DNA of 6,006 nt from Treponema sp. Its GTDB lineage: Bacteria; Spirochaetota; Spirochaetia; Treponematales; Breznakiellaceae. Positions within the stretch are counted from its first letter, which is position 1. Each line of letters opens with the position of its first letter. The position numbers and the translations under genes are program-made. Below the pieces are notes generated by a model. The model searched no databases and had not been told where the DNA came from. It saw only the letters and a program-made list of their open reading frames with translations. The stretch is from the NCBI GenBank assembly GCA_031268125.1, contig JAIRXT010000174.1, positions 1-6,006 on the forward strand, given 5' to 3'. Below, piece after piece: positions 1 to 4,957 of this stretch.

Positions 1-78
1 ACGGGGCAGCAGGTAAACCACAAAGAAAACGGGGGCAAGTACCAAACGCAGGGATGTTACCCTATCGGCAAGAGTCAT
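1..78 (-). CDS. pgsA: CDP-alcohol phosphatidyltransferase (PgsA-like), N-terminal fragment
   Basis: Only the first 26 codons lie in the window; the gene runs off the left edge. From the ATG at 78 the translation begins MTLADRVTSLRLVLAP and continues into a hydrophobic stretch (VFFVVYLLP). This matches the usual start of phosphatidylglycerophosphate synthases and related CDP-alcohol phosphatidyltransferases: M-T-L-A-(D/N)-x-(V/I)-T-x-x-R, then the first membrane helix. Such enzymes sit in the inner membrane and transfer a phosphatidyl group from CDP-diacylglycerol to an alcohol, normally glycerol-3-phosphate. The catalytic DGxxAR...GxxxD motif lies beyond the window, so the substrate cannot be fixed; a phosphatidylcholine or phosphatidylinositol-type synthase is possible. 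The ATG is chosen because it reproduces the family N-terminus. No Shine-Dalgarno precedes it. Confidence 0.72.
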   Translation of the reverse strand, partial: MTLADRVTSLRLVLAPVFFVVYLLPR

Positions 79-84
79 GGGTCT

Positions 85-113
85 AGTATAAGCCCTGGGA
101 ACTATTTAGGCAA
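85..113 (-). promoter_or_regulatory. Sigma-70-like promoter of the pgsA-like gene
   Basis: On the minus strand, TTGCCT (108-113) is separated by 17 nt from TATACT (85-90). The -10 box matches 5 of 6 consensus bases and the -35 box 4 of 6, with ideal spacing. Only 6 nt (AGACCC) separate the -10 box from the ATG at 78, so the expected transcription start falls on or beside the A of the start codon. This predicts a leaderless or nearly leaderless mRNA. Confidence 0.6.
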
Positions 114-134
114 CGAAGACGGACCCCGGCACAC

Positions 135-343
135 GATAAACGCATAGAATTGCTGATAACCGGTTTACTGCCGCTGAACCGGCGAAAGAATGCCGCTGCA
201 TGGAAAGCGCAAGGGATAGGAGCGGAATTCCACGGGATTTCCCGCAGGGGAAGCCCGTGGAATTGGAGCGGATAGCCCGGTTCCCGGCCCCTGGGCCGGG
301 AATGCGCCCAAAAGAAGGGGTTGAAAATTCCTATGCGTTTATC
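135..343. repeat. Nested inverted-repeat region A
   Basis: This is a non-coding stretch between the pgsA-like gene and the carboxypeptidase stop. Its outer arms, 135-151 and 326-343, are inverted copies (GATAAACGCATAGAATT) differing by one inserted base. Between them lie three compact hairpins. At 160-182, CCGGTT pairs with AACCGG. At 226-264, an 11-bp perfect stem (AATTCCACGGG/CCCGTGGAATT) is capped by a second TTCCC/GGGAA stem. At 281-302, a 10-bp stem (TTCCCGGCCC/GGGCCGGGAA) closes on a 2-nt loop. None carries a T-tract, so they are not ordinary terminators. Short open frames crossing the region have no ribosome site or protein-like composition. The motif AGAATTGCTG at 146-155 recurs in the other intergenic repeats of the window. 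Confidence 0.7.
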
Positions 344-353
344 CTGGACCCCG

Positions 354-392
354 GCAATTCTCAGTTTAACCATTCCAAAACGAACAGGCGCC
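354..392 (+). repeat. 39-bp dispersed repeat, copy 1
   Basis: The unit starts GCAATTCTCAG and ends GGCGCC. It matches 36 of 39 bases of 2860-2898 in the same orientation, differing at unit positions 11, 22 and 32. The two copies lie just outside the two-gene operon at 406-2769, one after the carboxypeptidase stop and one upstream of the operon promoter. The first ten bases are the inverse of the TGAGAATTGC motif found elsewhere in the window's intergenic DNA. Confidence 0.8.
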
Positions 393-405
393 CAAAAAAA
401 CCCGG

Positions 406-1935
406 CTACCCGTAAAGTTCCGTATACTTGGCCTCAATGTAGTTCAGGAAGGGCTCCGCGGAGAGCCGTTCCCCGGTTACTTTAAGGAGGAGCTCCGAAG
501 GCTCAAGGCGGCAGCCCCAGCGGTAGATGCGATCCCGCAGCCATTCGTGGATTGGCTTAAAGTTCCCGGCGGCCAGGGCGGAGTCAAATTCCGGCAGATC
601 CTTCTGCATCTGCGCCCGGAACTGGAGGCCGTAGAGATTGCCCAGGGCATAGCTGGGGAAATAGCCAAAAGAGCCCATTGACCAGTGAACATCCTGCAGG
701 ACTCCGTCGGCATCCGTTTCGCTTTCCAGGTTGAGGAAGCGGCGGCTGTACTCCCGCCAGCGGCCGGGGAGGTCTTCCGGTAGGAGTTCCCCGGAGATAA
801 GCTGCTTTTCCAGCTCAAAACGGAGGATGATATGCAGGGAATAGCTGACTTCATCGGCATCGACCCGGATAAGGGAGGGCCGTACCTGGTTTACCCTGCG
901 GTAGAAGGTATCGATGTCCACAGAGCCAAGCTGCCCGGGGAAGTGGCTTGCCAACAGCGGGTACAGGCCGTCCCAAAAGGGGCGGCTGCGGCCGACAACG
1001 TTTTCCCAAAAGCGGGACTGGGATTCGTGGACGGCCATAGAGGCCCCGTCGGCCAGGCAGGAAAAGCGGAGTTCCGGGGGAAAGCTCATCTCGTAAAAGG
1101 CATGGCCCGATTCGTGGATAACGGAAAAGACGCTGGAAAGAAGGTTCCGGGGGAAATAACGGGTGGTGATGCGGACATCGTCCGCCCCCAGGGAGGTGGT
1201 AAAGGGATGGGCGCTGACGTCCAGCCGGCCCCGGCCGGTGTCGAAGCCCAGGTAATCCATGAGCGCATGGTTGAACCGTACCTGGACGCCGGTGTCGTAG
1301 TCCTGATCCAAAAACGGGCAGGCCTGCGGCGGGGGCAGTTTTTTGATGAGGGCGTTCAACCGTTCCCCCAGGGGGCCGAAGAGGGCGCCGGTTTCCCGGG
1401 CGGTCAGGCCGGGTTCATAGGTGTCCAGCAGTCCGTCATAAAGGCTGCCCTTGCCGTCTCCGGCATCGGAATAGCCCCAATACCGGGCTTTTTGCCGGGC
1501 AATGTCGATCATGGCGCGGAGATGGGGCAGAAACGCTGCAAAATCGTTGTTTTTCCGGGCCCGGGCCCAGGCGGCCTGAGAAAGCCCTTCCGCCCGGGCG
1601 GCATCGCTTACAAATTTCACAGGGAGTTTTACTTCCCGGTCGTAGGCGCGGCGCATGACCCGCAGAAAATCCCGCTCCAGGGCGGGAAGCCCCTCATCGC
1701 CCCGGGGATTCTCCGGCGTGGAGCCCAGTTCCGTCAGGCAATGCCCGATGCCGGGGGAAACAAAATGCTCGTGGGCTATGCCCTGGAGCAGGGCAAGCTG
1801 TTCCGCCCGTTCCTCCACCCCCCCGGAAGGGAGGCAGGTTTCCTCGTCCCATTGCAGCAAGGCCAGGGTTTTCCCCAAATGGTGGTATTCCTGATCCGCC
1901 CGGTGCAGTTTTTCCAGCAATTCGGCTGTTTTCAC
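406..1935 (-). CDS. M32 family zinc carboxypeptidase (thermostable carboxypeptidase 1 type)
   Basis: This 509-residue protein has the normal length for the family and no signal peptide, so it should be cytoplasmic. M32 enzymes are metallocarboxypeptidases that remove C-terminal residues one at a time with broad specificity. All the family landmarks are visible: HPF at 243-245, DVRIT at 253-257, the zinc-binding HESGH at 274-278, HESQ at 303-306, IRVDAD at 356-361 and the C-terminal HWSMGSFGYFPSYALGN at 417-433. By family knowledge the zinc ligands are H274, H278 and E304, and E275 is the catalytic base. The start is GTG at 1935, preceded at 9 nt by AAGGA; the protein begins MKTAELLEKL. The gene follows the kinase-like gene after only 12 nt on the same strand, so the two are probably co-transcribed. 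No convincing intrinsic terminator follows the TAG stop, although a T7 run lies just downstream on the minus strand. The gene looks intact. Confidence 0.95.
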   Translation of the reverse strand: MKTAELLEKLHRADQEYHHLGKTLALLQWDEETCLPSGGVEERAEQLALLQGIAHEHFVSPGIGHCLTELGSTPENPRGDEGLPALERDFLRVMRRAYDREVKLPVKFVSDAARAEGLSQAAWARARKNNDFAAFLPHLRAMIDIARQKARYWGYSDAGDGKGSLYDGLLDTYEPGLTARETGALFGPLGERLNALIKKLPPPQACPFLDQDYDTGVQVRFNHALMDYLGFDTGRGRLDVSAHPFTTSLGADDVRITTRYFPRNLLSSVFSVIHESGHAFYEMSFPPELRFSCLADGASMAVHESQSRFWENVVGRSRPFWDGLYPLLASHFPGQLGSVDIDTFYRRVNQVRPSLIRVDADEVSYSLHIILRFELEKQLISGELLPEDLPGRWREYSRRFLNLESETDADGVLQDVHWSMGSFGYFPSYALGNLYGLQFRAQMQKDLPEFDSALAAGNFKPIHEWLRDRIYRWGCRLEPSELLLKVTGERLSAEPFLNYIEAKYTELYG

Positions 1936-1947
1936 GTTGAACCATCC

Positions 1948-2769
1948 TTAATGCAGCATATTGTATTCTTGAACGATCTGAATCTCGCTCCGTACCTGGG
2001 ATTCGGCGGAAACTTCCCGGGCGGCGCTCAGGGCGGTTTCGATAAGGGCCTGGGCGCTGGCTACTCCGTAAAGGGTAATCATGCCGCCGGATACGGAGGC
2101 TTCCAGGAAATGAATGGGAATTTCCTTTTCGTAGATGATGTGGTGTTTTACCTGCTGGGCCAGGGTCAATTCCCTGATCCGCTGCAGCCCCTGTGCCTCC
2201 ACCTCCGCCGTAATGTTGTGGCCCATGAAGATTTTTACAATGTCCGCGCAGGCAGCGGGGTGCAGATAGCCGGTATTGAGGGAAAGATGGTAGTTCCCCG
2301 GATCTTTCCATTCCACATCAAAGAAATAGCGGTGGAAGCCGCTGCGGTCATGGTCGCTCTGGTCGATAATCTGGCGGGCCCGTTTTTCATCACACTGGAA
2401 GTAGCTTTTTACCCGCTCAATCCTGATATTCTGGGGGGCCACAAGGAATACCGTAACAACGCCCGGTACATTCCCCAGCACCATGCTGGCGCCCCGGCCG
2501 ATAAATATACAGCCGCCCTGAGCGGCTTCCGTATACATGGCGGTTTTAAGAAAATGCACATAATCGTCCCGGTCCTGGGACAGGGAGGCCCAAAACGAAG
2601 GCTTCCGCTCATCGTATTTTTCCAGCTTGGGCCCGGCAACCCCCCAGGATTTTATCTGGTCCTCCAGGGTCTGCTTGTCGATGAACCGGTAGTTAAGCTG
2701 TTTCGCCAATTCGTGGGCGGTTTCATCACCCAGGGCCGCCAACTCACGGGAAAATGTAATTATCGCCAT
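1948..2769 (-). CDS. Cytidylate kinase-like protein with C-terminal BON-like domain
   Basis: This is a 273-residue protein from the ATG at 2769, beginning MAIITFSREL. Residues 1 to about 183 resemble the cytidylate-kinase-like family (the Cytidylate_kin2 type). Matching elements are the N-terminal ITxSRE strand, the IFIGRGAS segment at about 88-95, the FLVAP strand followed by IRIERV, the DHDRSGFHRYFF lid-like segment at about 139-150, and NYHLSLNTGYL. Residues of about 203-268 resemble a BON domain (GGMITLYGVASAQALIETAL...), a small alpha/beta fold associated with phospholipid binding. There is no signal peptide or membrane helix. The glycine-rich phosphate loop usual after SRE is replaced by LAALGDE, so phosphoryl transfer is doubtful and the native substrate is unknown. 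An upstream in-frame TTG at 2784 is rejected because it overlaps the ribosome site. This is the first gene of a two-gene operon with the M32 carboxypeptidase. Confidence 0.85.
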   Translation of the reverse strand: MAIITFSRELAALGDETAHELAKQLNYRFIDKQTLEDQIKSWGVAGPKLEKYDERKPSFWASLSQDRDDYVHFLKTAMYTEAAQGGCIFIGRGASMVLGNVPGVVTVFLVAPQNIRIERVKSYFQCDEKRARQIIDQSDHDRSGFHRYFFDVEWKDPGNYHLSLNTGYLHPAACADIVKIFMGHNITAEVEAQGLQRIRELTLAQQVKHHIIYEKEIPIHFLEASVSGGMITLYGVASAQALIETALSAAREVSAESQVRSEIQIVQEYNMLH

Positions 2770-2775
2770 AATCTG

Positions 2776-2781
2776 CCTCCT
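2776..2781 (-). promoter_or_regulatory. Ribosome binding site that fixes the kinase-like gene start
   Basis: AGGAGG lies 6 nt before the ATG at 2769 on the minus strand. The alternative TTG at 2784 would sit immediately 5' of this site and has no Shine-Dalgarno of its own, so the ATG is the likely start. Confidence 0.8.
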
Positions 2782-2813
2782 CAATCTAACATGCTGGAGC
2801 CGCTAACGCTACA

Positions 2814-2843
2814 AGCATAAATCCCTCCGGGCAGGCTTGTCAA
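2814..2843 (-). promoter_or_regulatory. Sigma-70-like promoter of the kinase-like/carboxypeptidase operon
   Basis: A perfect TTGACA -35 box (2838-2843, minus strand) is followed after 18 nt by TATGCT (2814-2819), or after 17 nt by TTATGC. This predicts a 5' leader of about 40 nt carrying AGGAGG. The 39-bp dispersed repeat begins 16 nt upstream of the -35 box. Confidence 0.65.
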
Positions 2844-2859
2844 AAGGCTTTTTCCGGCC

Positions 2860-3012
2860 GCAATTCTCATTTTAACCATTTCAAAACGAAAAGGCGCCGG
2901 GACTAAACTTGATCCGCAGTGTTCCCCGGCCCTGGACACACAACATGGATCAAATTTAGTCCCCTGACACTCTGCCGGGCGCTTTTTCATCTCTTCCTGA
3001 CATGAGAATTGC
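2860..3012. repeat. MITE-like palindromic element B (contains 39-bp repeat copy 2)
   Basis: The 153-bp element is bounded by perfect 11-bp inverted ends, GCAATTCTCAT (2860-2870) and ATGAGAATTGC (3002-3012). An inner pair, GGGACTAAACTTGATCC (2899-2915) and GGATCAAATTTAGTCCC (2947-2963), matches 16 of 17 as an inverted repeat. Between the two layers, AAAAGGCGCC faces GGGCGCTTTTT. The whole element could fold into one long hairpin. Its first 39 bp (2860-2898) repeat 354-392. It contains no credible open reading frame, and no clear target-site duplication is visible at its edges. It lies between divergently transcribed genes. Confidence 0.75.
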
Positions 3013-3036
3013 TGGTTGTCTAAGGGAATTCGAGGT

Positions 3037-3106
3037 AAAAAATGGTCAAACGGCTGCCGGTACGGTTTTATACTGCTTAACGAGCCCGTACCTTTGACCA
3101 TTTTTT
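3037..3106. repeat. Terminator-like palindrome in the divergent intergenic region
   Basis: A perfect 14-bp inverted repeat, AAAAAATGGTCAAA (3037-3050) and TTTGACCATTTTTT (3093-3106), encloses a further 7-bp stem, GGTACGG (3059-3065) and CCGTACC (3086-3092), with an 8-nt one-sided bulge. Weaker pairing continues outward from about 3018 to 3132 (GTCTAAGGGAAT facing ATTTCCCTAAAC). Direct copies of TGAGAATTRCTG flank it at 3003-3014 and 3133-3144. It resembles a bidirectional intrinsic terminator, but no gene is seen running into it from either side. It could instead be another repeat element, or the end of an unrecognised small RNA. Confidence 0.65.
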
Positions 3107-3152
3107 GGTTGGACTTTCTCATTTCCCTAAACTGAGAATTACTGTTTTTCCG

Positions 3153-3172
3153 GCGGCTTTTTTTTAAGCCGC
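3153..3172 (+). promoter_or_regulatory. Small hairpin next to the NUDIX ribosome site
   Basis: GCGGCTT (3153-3159) pairs with AAGCCGC (3166-3172) around a T6 loop. The stem ends directly against AGGAAGG (3173-3179), the only Shine-Dalgarno-like sequence before the NUDIX start, which is 13 nt from the ATG. It may affect translation of that gene. This is inferred from position only. Confidence 0.4.
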
Positions 3173-3192
3173 AGGAAGGGTATGGTAGCCTT

Positions 3193-3753
3193 ATGGAAGA
3201 CTGCAAGCTGAGATGGGAACGGGAGAGCGGCAGGAAGGTCTTTGACTGTCCTGTTTTTTCGGTAAACGAATGCGTATGCCGTTCCCCGGACGGACGGCGG
3301 CGGACCTACACCGTCATGGACCTGGCAGACTGGGCCATCGTGGTGCCGGTTATCGAATCCGGCGGGGAAAGGGAATTCGTCCTGGTACGGCAGTGGCGGC
3401 ACGGGTCCCAGGAGATGAGCCTGGAATTCCCCGGCGGGGTCTTTGAGAGCGGGGAAGACGCCCCGGCGGCGGCGGCCCGGGAATTGCTGGAAGAAACGGC
3501 CTACCGGGCGGGGAACATGCGGAAGCTGGGGGAATTCCGCCCCAATCCGGCGATTATGTCGAACACGGTCCACATCTTCCTGGCGGAGGACCTGCATTTT
3601 ACCGGCGCCCAGGCGCTGGACGAAGACGAGTATATCGAGGTGGTACGGGTTAAACCCCGGGAACTCATCGAAGGGATGGGGCGGCCGCCCTATGTTCATG
3701 CCCTGATGGGTTCCGCCCTGGCGCTCTACCTGAAGGACCACCCCCGGCTATAG
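3193..3753 (+). CDS. NUDIX hydrolase, ADP-ribose pyrophosphatase-like
   Basis: This is a 186-residue cytoplasmic protein. The Nudix box is clear at about 82-104: G82, E88, R96-E97 and E100-E101, with FPGG immediately before it. These glutamates bind the divalent metal used to cleave a nucleoside diphosphate linked to another group. The upstream VVPVIESGG...FVLVRQWRHG strand region, and NPAIMSNTVHIFLAEDL after the box, resemble the ADP-ribose/sugar-nucleotide pyrophosphatase branch. A proline about 15 residues past the box (P119) agrees with that branch. The usual glycine near the end of the box is alanine here (A103). The start is the ATG at 3193; the only Shine-Dalgarno-like site, AGGAAGG, is 13 nt away, so translation may be weak. 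The gene stands alone, divergent from the kinase-like operon. Its TAG stop lies inside the left arm of repeat element C. The exact substrate is not certain. Confidence 0.92.
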   Translation: MEDCKLRWERESGRKVFDCPVFSVNECVCRSPDGRRRTYTVMDLADWAIVVPVIESGGEREFVLVRQWRHGSQEMSLEFPGGVFESGEDAPAAAARELLEETAYRAGNMRKLGEFRPNPAIMSNTVHIFLAEDLHFTGAQALDEDEYIEVVRVKPRELIEGMGRPPYVHALMGSALALYLKDHPRL

Positions 3754-3938
3754 CGCTAAACTTGGCCCGCAACGTTCCGCCGGGGCCGGGAAATTGCCGG
3801 AAAAACGCATGTAGAATCTGCCTTCGCTATTTTCATACGCTCGGCAATATGCCGCCGGTAGAGAATTCCAAGGCGCCTGCGGCGCCATGTTTTCCTGGCC
3901 CTTTCCCGGCCCCGGACACGGGTCAAATTTAGCTATAG
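3748..3938. repeat. Palindromic element C after the NUDIX gene
   Basis: The outer arms 3748-3769 and 3919-3938 are inverted copies: CTATAG, then CTAAACTTGG or its CAAATTTAG counterpart, with two substitutions and a 2-nt insertion. Pairing continues inward through CCGGGGCCGGGAAA (from about 3781) facing TTTCCCGGCCCCG (3903-3915). A small perfect hairpin GGCGCC-TGC-GGCGCC lies near 3873-3887. The left arm at 3756-3778 matches 19 of 23 bases of element B at 2903-2925. The right arm shares GGACAC and TCAAATTTAG with element B. The element starts within the NUDIX stop codon. No coding region is supported between 3754 and 4003. Confidence 0.7.
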
Positions 3939-3967
3939 CGGCGGCGGAGGCCCCGGCGGTTTCCCCC

Positions 3968-3999
3968 AAAAAAAACGGCCCCCGGAAGGGGGCCGTTTT
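3968..3999 (-). terminator. Intrinsic terminator of the LysM operon
   Basis: AAAACGGCCCCC (3972-3983) pairs perfectly with GGGGGCCGTTTT (3988-3999) around a GGAA loop (TTCC on the minus strand). On the minus strand the stem runs into eight T residues (3968-3975). It begins 4 nt after the LysM stop codon, so it terminates that operon. The symmetric A/T flanks would also allow it to stop transcription from the NUDIX side. Confidence 0.92.
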
Positions 4000-4003
4000 A
4001 ACG

Positions 4004-4957
4004 TCAGCGGAATGCGGGGTAATCTGTTTCAGCGTCCCACAGGCCCTGCCGCACTTCTCCCTGGATGCTGGGAATATCCAGCACCATGCCGGGGTGGATG
4101 ATATTGGGGTTGTCCGGCTGCGGAAGTTTTGACCGGTTGGCTTCGTAAATAACCCGCCATTTGGAAGTATCCCCGTAGGCCCAGGACCTGCCCGCAATGT
4201 TCCAGAAACAATCCCGCCAGGGGTTCCAGGCCCGGACCACGTACTGGGCCGGCAGGACCGGCGGAGGCGGAGCAAGCGGTTCAGGGGGCGGCGGGGGAGC
4301 AGGAGGCTCGGGGGGAGGCGGCGGGGGCGGAGCAGGCGGTTCAGGGGGCGGCGGAGCAGCGGGAGGCGGCTCGGGGGCCTGAGCAACTTCGGGTACCCGG
4401 AGACCGGACAGAATCGAAACAACCCGCGTTGCGGCGTTTATGGCCTGGTCGTATTCTTCTGCGGAACGAAGACGCAGACTGGAATTGTAATAATCCTGGG
4501 CTTCTCCGAATTCGGAGGGGAAGTAGGCAGAAACGCCGGAAGATACCGCCTGGTCCAACTGCTTTTTTGCGGCGGCAACGGCGTTGTTTGTCTCCCGGAT
4601 TTTTAACTGCAGGGCAATATACTCATCGGAAAGCCGGGCATAGCGGACCGATTCTTCCGAGTAGAGGGAGGAAACGTCATAATTCCCGTCGTTGTAGGCC
4701 AGCCGGGCCAGATTCGCCTGCCGCAGGCTTTCGGTAAAGTACTGATTATTCCGCAAATTCCGCGGAATCTCCGGGGCGGAATCGGATGAAGCGGCATCGG
4801 CCAGAACAGCCAGGGGAAACAACCATTCCGGTTCGGGCAGATCGGCAAAATTTTCCCCGGCCGCCGGGGAACCGGGCCGGAATTCCGCGGAGGCCGTGAA
4901 TACCTGGGATAATCCCAGATACAGGACCGTCAAAAACAACACGGTTTTGCGCTTCAT
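4004..4957 (-). CDS. Exported LysM-like envelope protein with proline-rich linker
   Basis: This is a 317-residue protein. Residues 1-24 form a signal peptide (MKRK, a hydrophobic core, then TASA before E25); there is no lipobox cysteine, so it is probably periplasmic. Residues of about 70-187 are helical and hold two copies of a loose repeat (YFTESLRQANLARLAYNDGNY and FPSEFGEAQDYYNSSLRLRS), like DUF4398-type helical hairpins. Residues 194-236 are almost only P, A and E and form a stiff linker. Residues of about 238-296 (QYVVRAW...DCFWNIAG...WRVIYEANRSKL...NIIHPGMVLDIP) are a LysM-like domain expected to bind peptidoglycan. A role in tethering or spacing the cell wall is inferred; no enzyme motif is seen. 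The ATG overlaps the upstream stop as ATGA. A full-strength AAGGAGGTGA site lies within the last codons of that upstream gene, indicating coupled translation. Confidence 0.88.
   Translation of the reverse strand: MKRKTVLFLTVLYLGLSQVFTASAEFRPGSPAAGENFADLPEPEWLFPLAVLADAASSDSAPEIPRNLRNNQYFTESLRQANLARLAYNDGNYDVSSLYSEESVRYARLSDEYIALQLKIRETNNAVAAAKKQLDQAVSSGVSAYFPSEFGEAQDYYNSSLRLRSAEEYDQAINAATRVVSILSGLRVPEVAQAPEPPPAAPPPPEPPAPPPPPPPEPPAPPPPPEPLAPPPPVLPAQYVVRAWNPWRDCFWNIAGRSWAYGDTSKWRVIYEANRSKLPQPDNPNIIHPGMVLDIPSIQGEVRQGLWDAETDYPAFR
4261..4380 (-). repeat. 60-bp tandem repeat coding for the proline-rich linker
   Basis: Two adjacent blocks starting at 4261 and 4321 are nearly identical over their first 34 bases at an exact 60-bp offset (20 residues). 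Each block also contains smaller GGCGG/AGC units. On the coding strand they give PPPPEPPAPPPP-like sequence. The exact in-frame period suggests length change by slippage or unequal crossing-over without loss of frame. Confidence 0.75.

Noticed and set aside
281..302. Very stable hairpin considered as the terminator of the carboxypeptidase operon
   Set aside because: There is no T-tract after the stem on either strand, and it lies more than 100 nt past the stop inside a repeat region.
1694..2311. A 205-codon minus-strand frame overlapping the end of the kinase-like gene and the start of the carboxypeptidase
   Set aside because: It is an out-of-frame shadow of two genes with clear family motifs; its composition is rich in R, G and P with no domain.
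832..2820. A 662-codon open frame on the plus strand across both the carboxypeptidase and kinase-like genes
   Set aside because: It is exactly antisense to two well-supported genes. It has no ribosome site, its glycine- and proline-rich translation has no recognisable domain, and GC-rich codon use on the other strand explains the lack of stops.
2838..3144. Considered as a CRISPR array because of short repeated motifs
   Set aside because: The repeats are inverted or irregularly spaced, have no uniform spacers, and no cas genes are near.
2781..3206. A 141-codon minus-strand frame across the divergent intergenic region
   Set aside because: It runs through three palindromes and past the kinase-like promoter, has no Shine-Dalgarno and no protein-like pattern.
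3139..3741. A 200-codon minus-strand frame opposite the NUDIX gene
   Set aside because: It is antisense to a gene with an intact Nudix box and has no ribosome site or domain.
3748..4422. A 224-codon minus-strand frame covering the LysM gene 3' part and element C
   Set aside because: It is a shifted reading of the proline-rich DNA and the palindrome, crosses the intrinsic terminator, and gives low-complexity P/R/L sequence.
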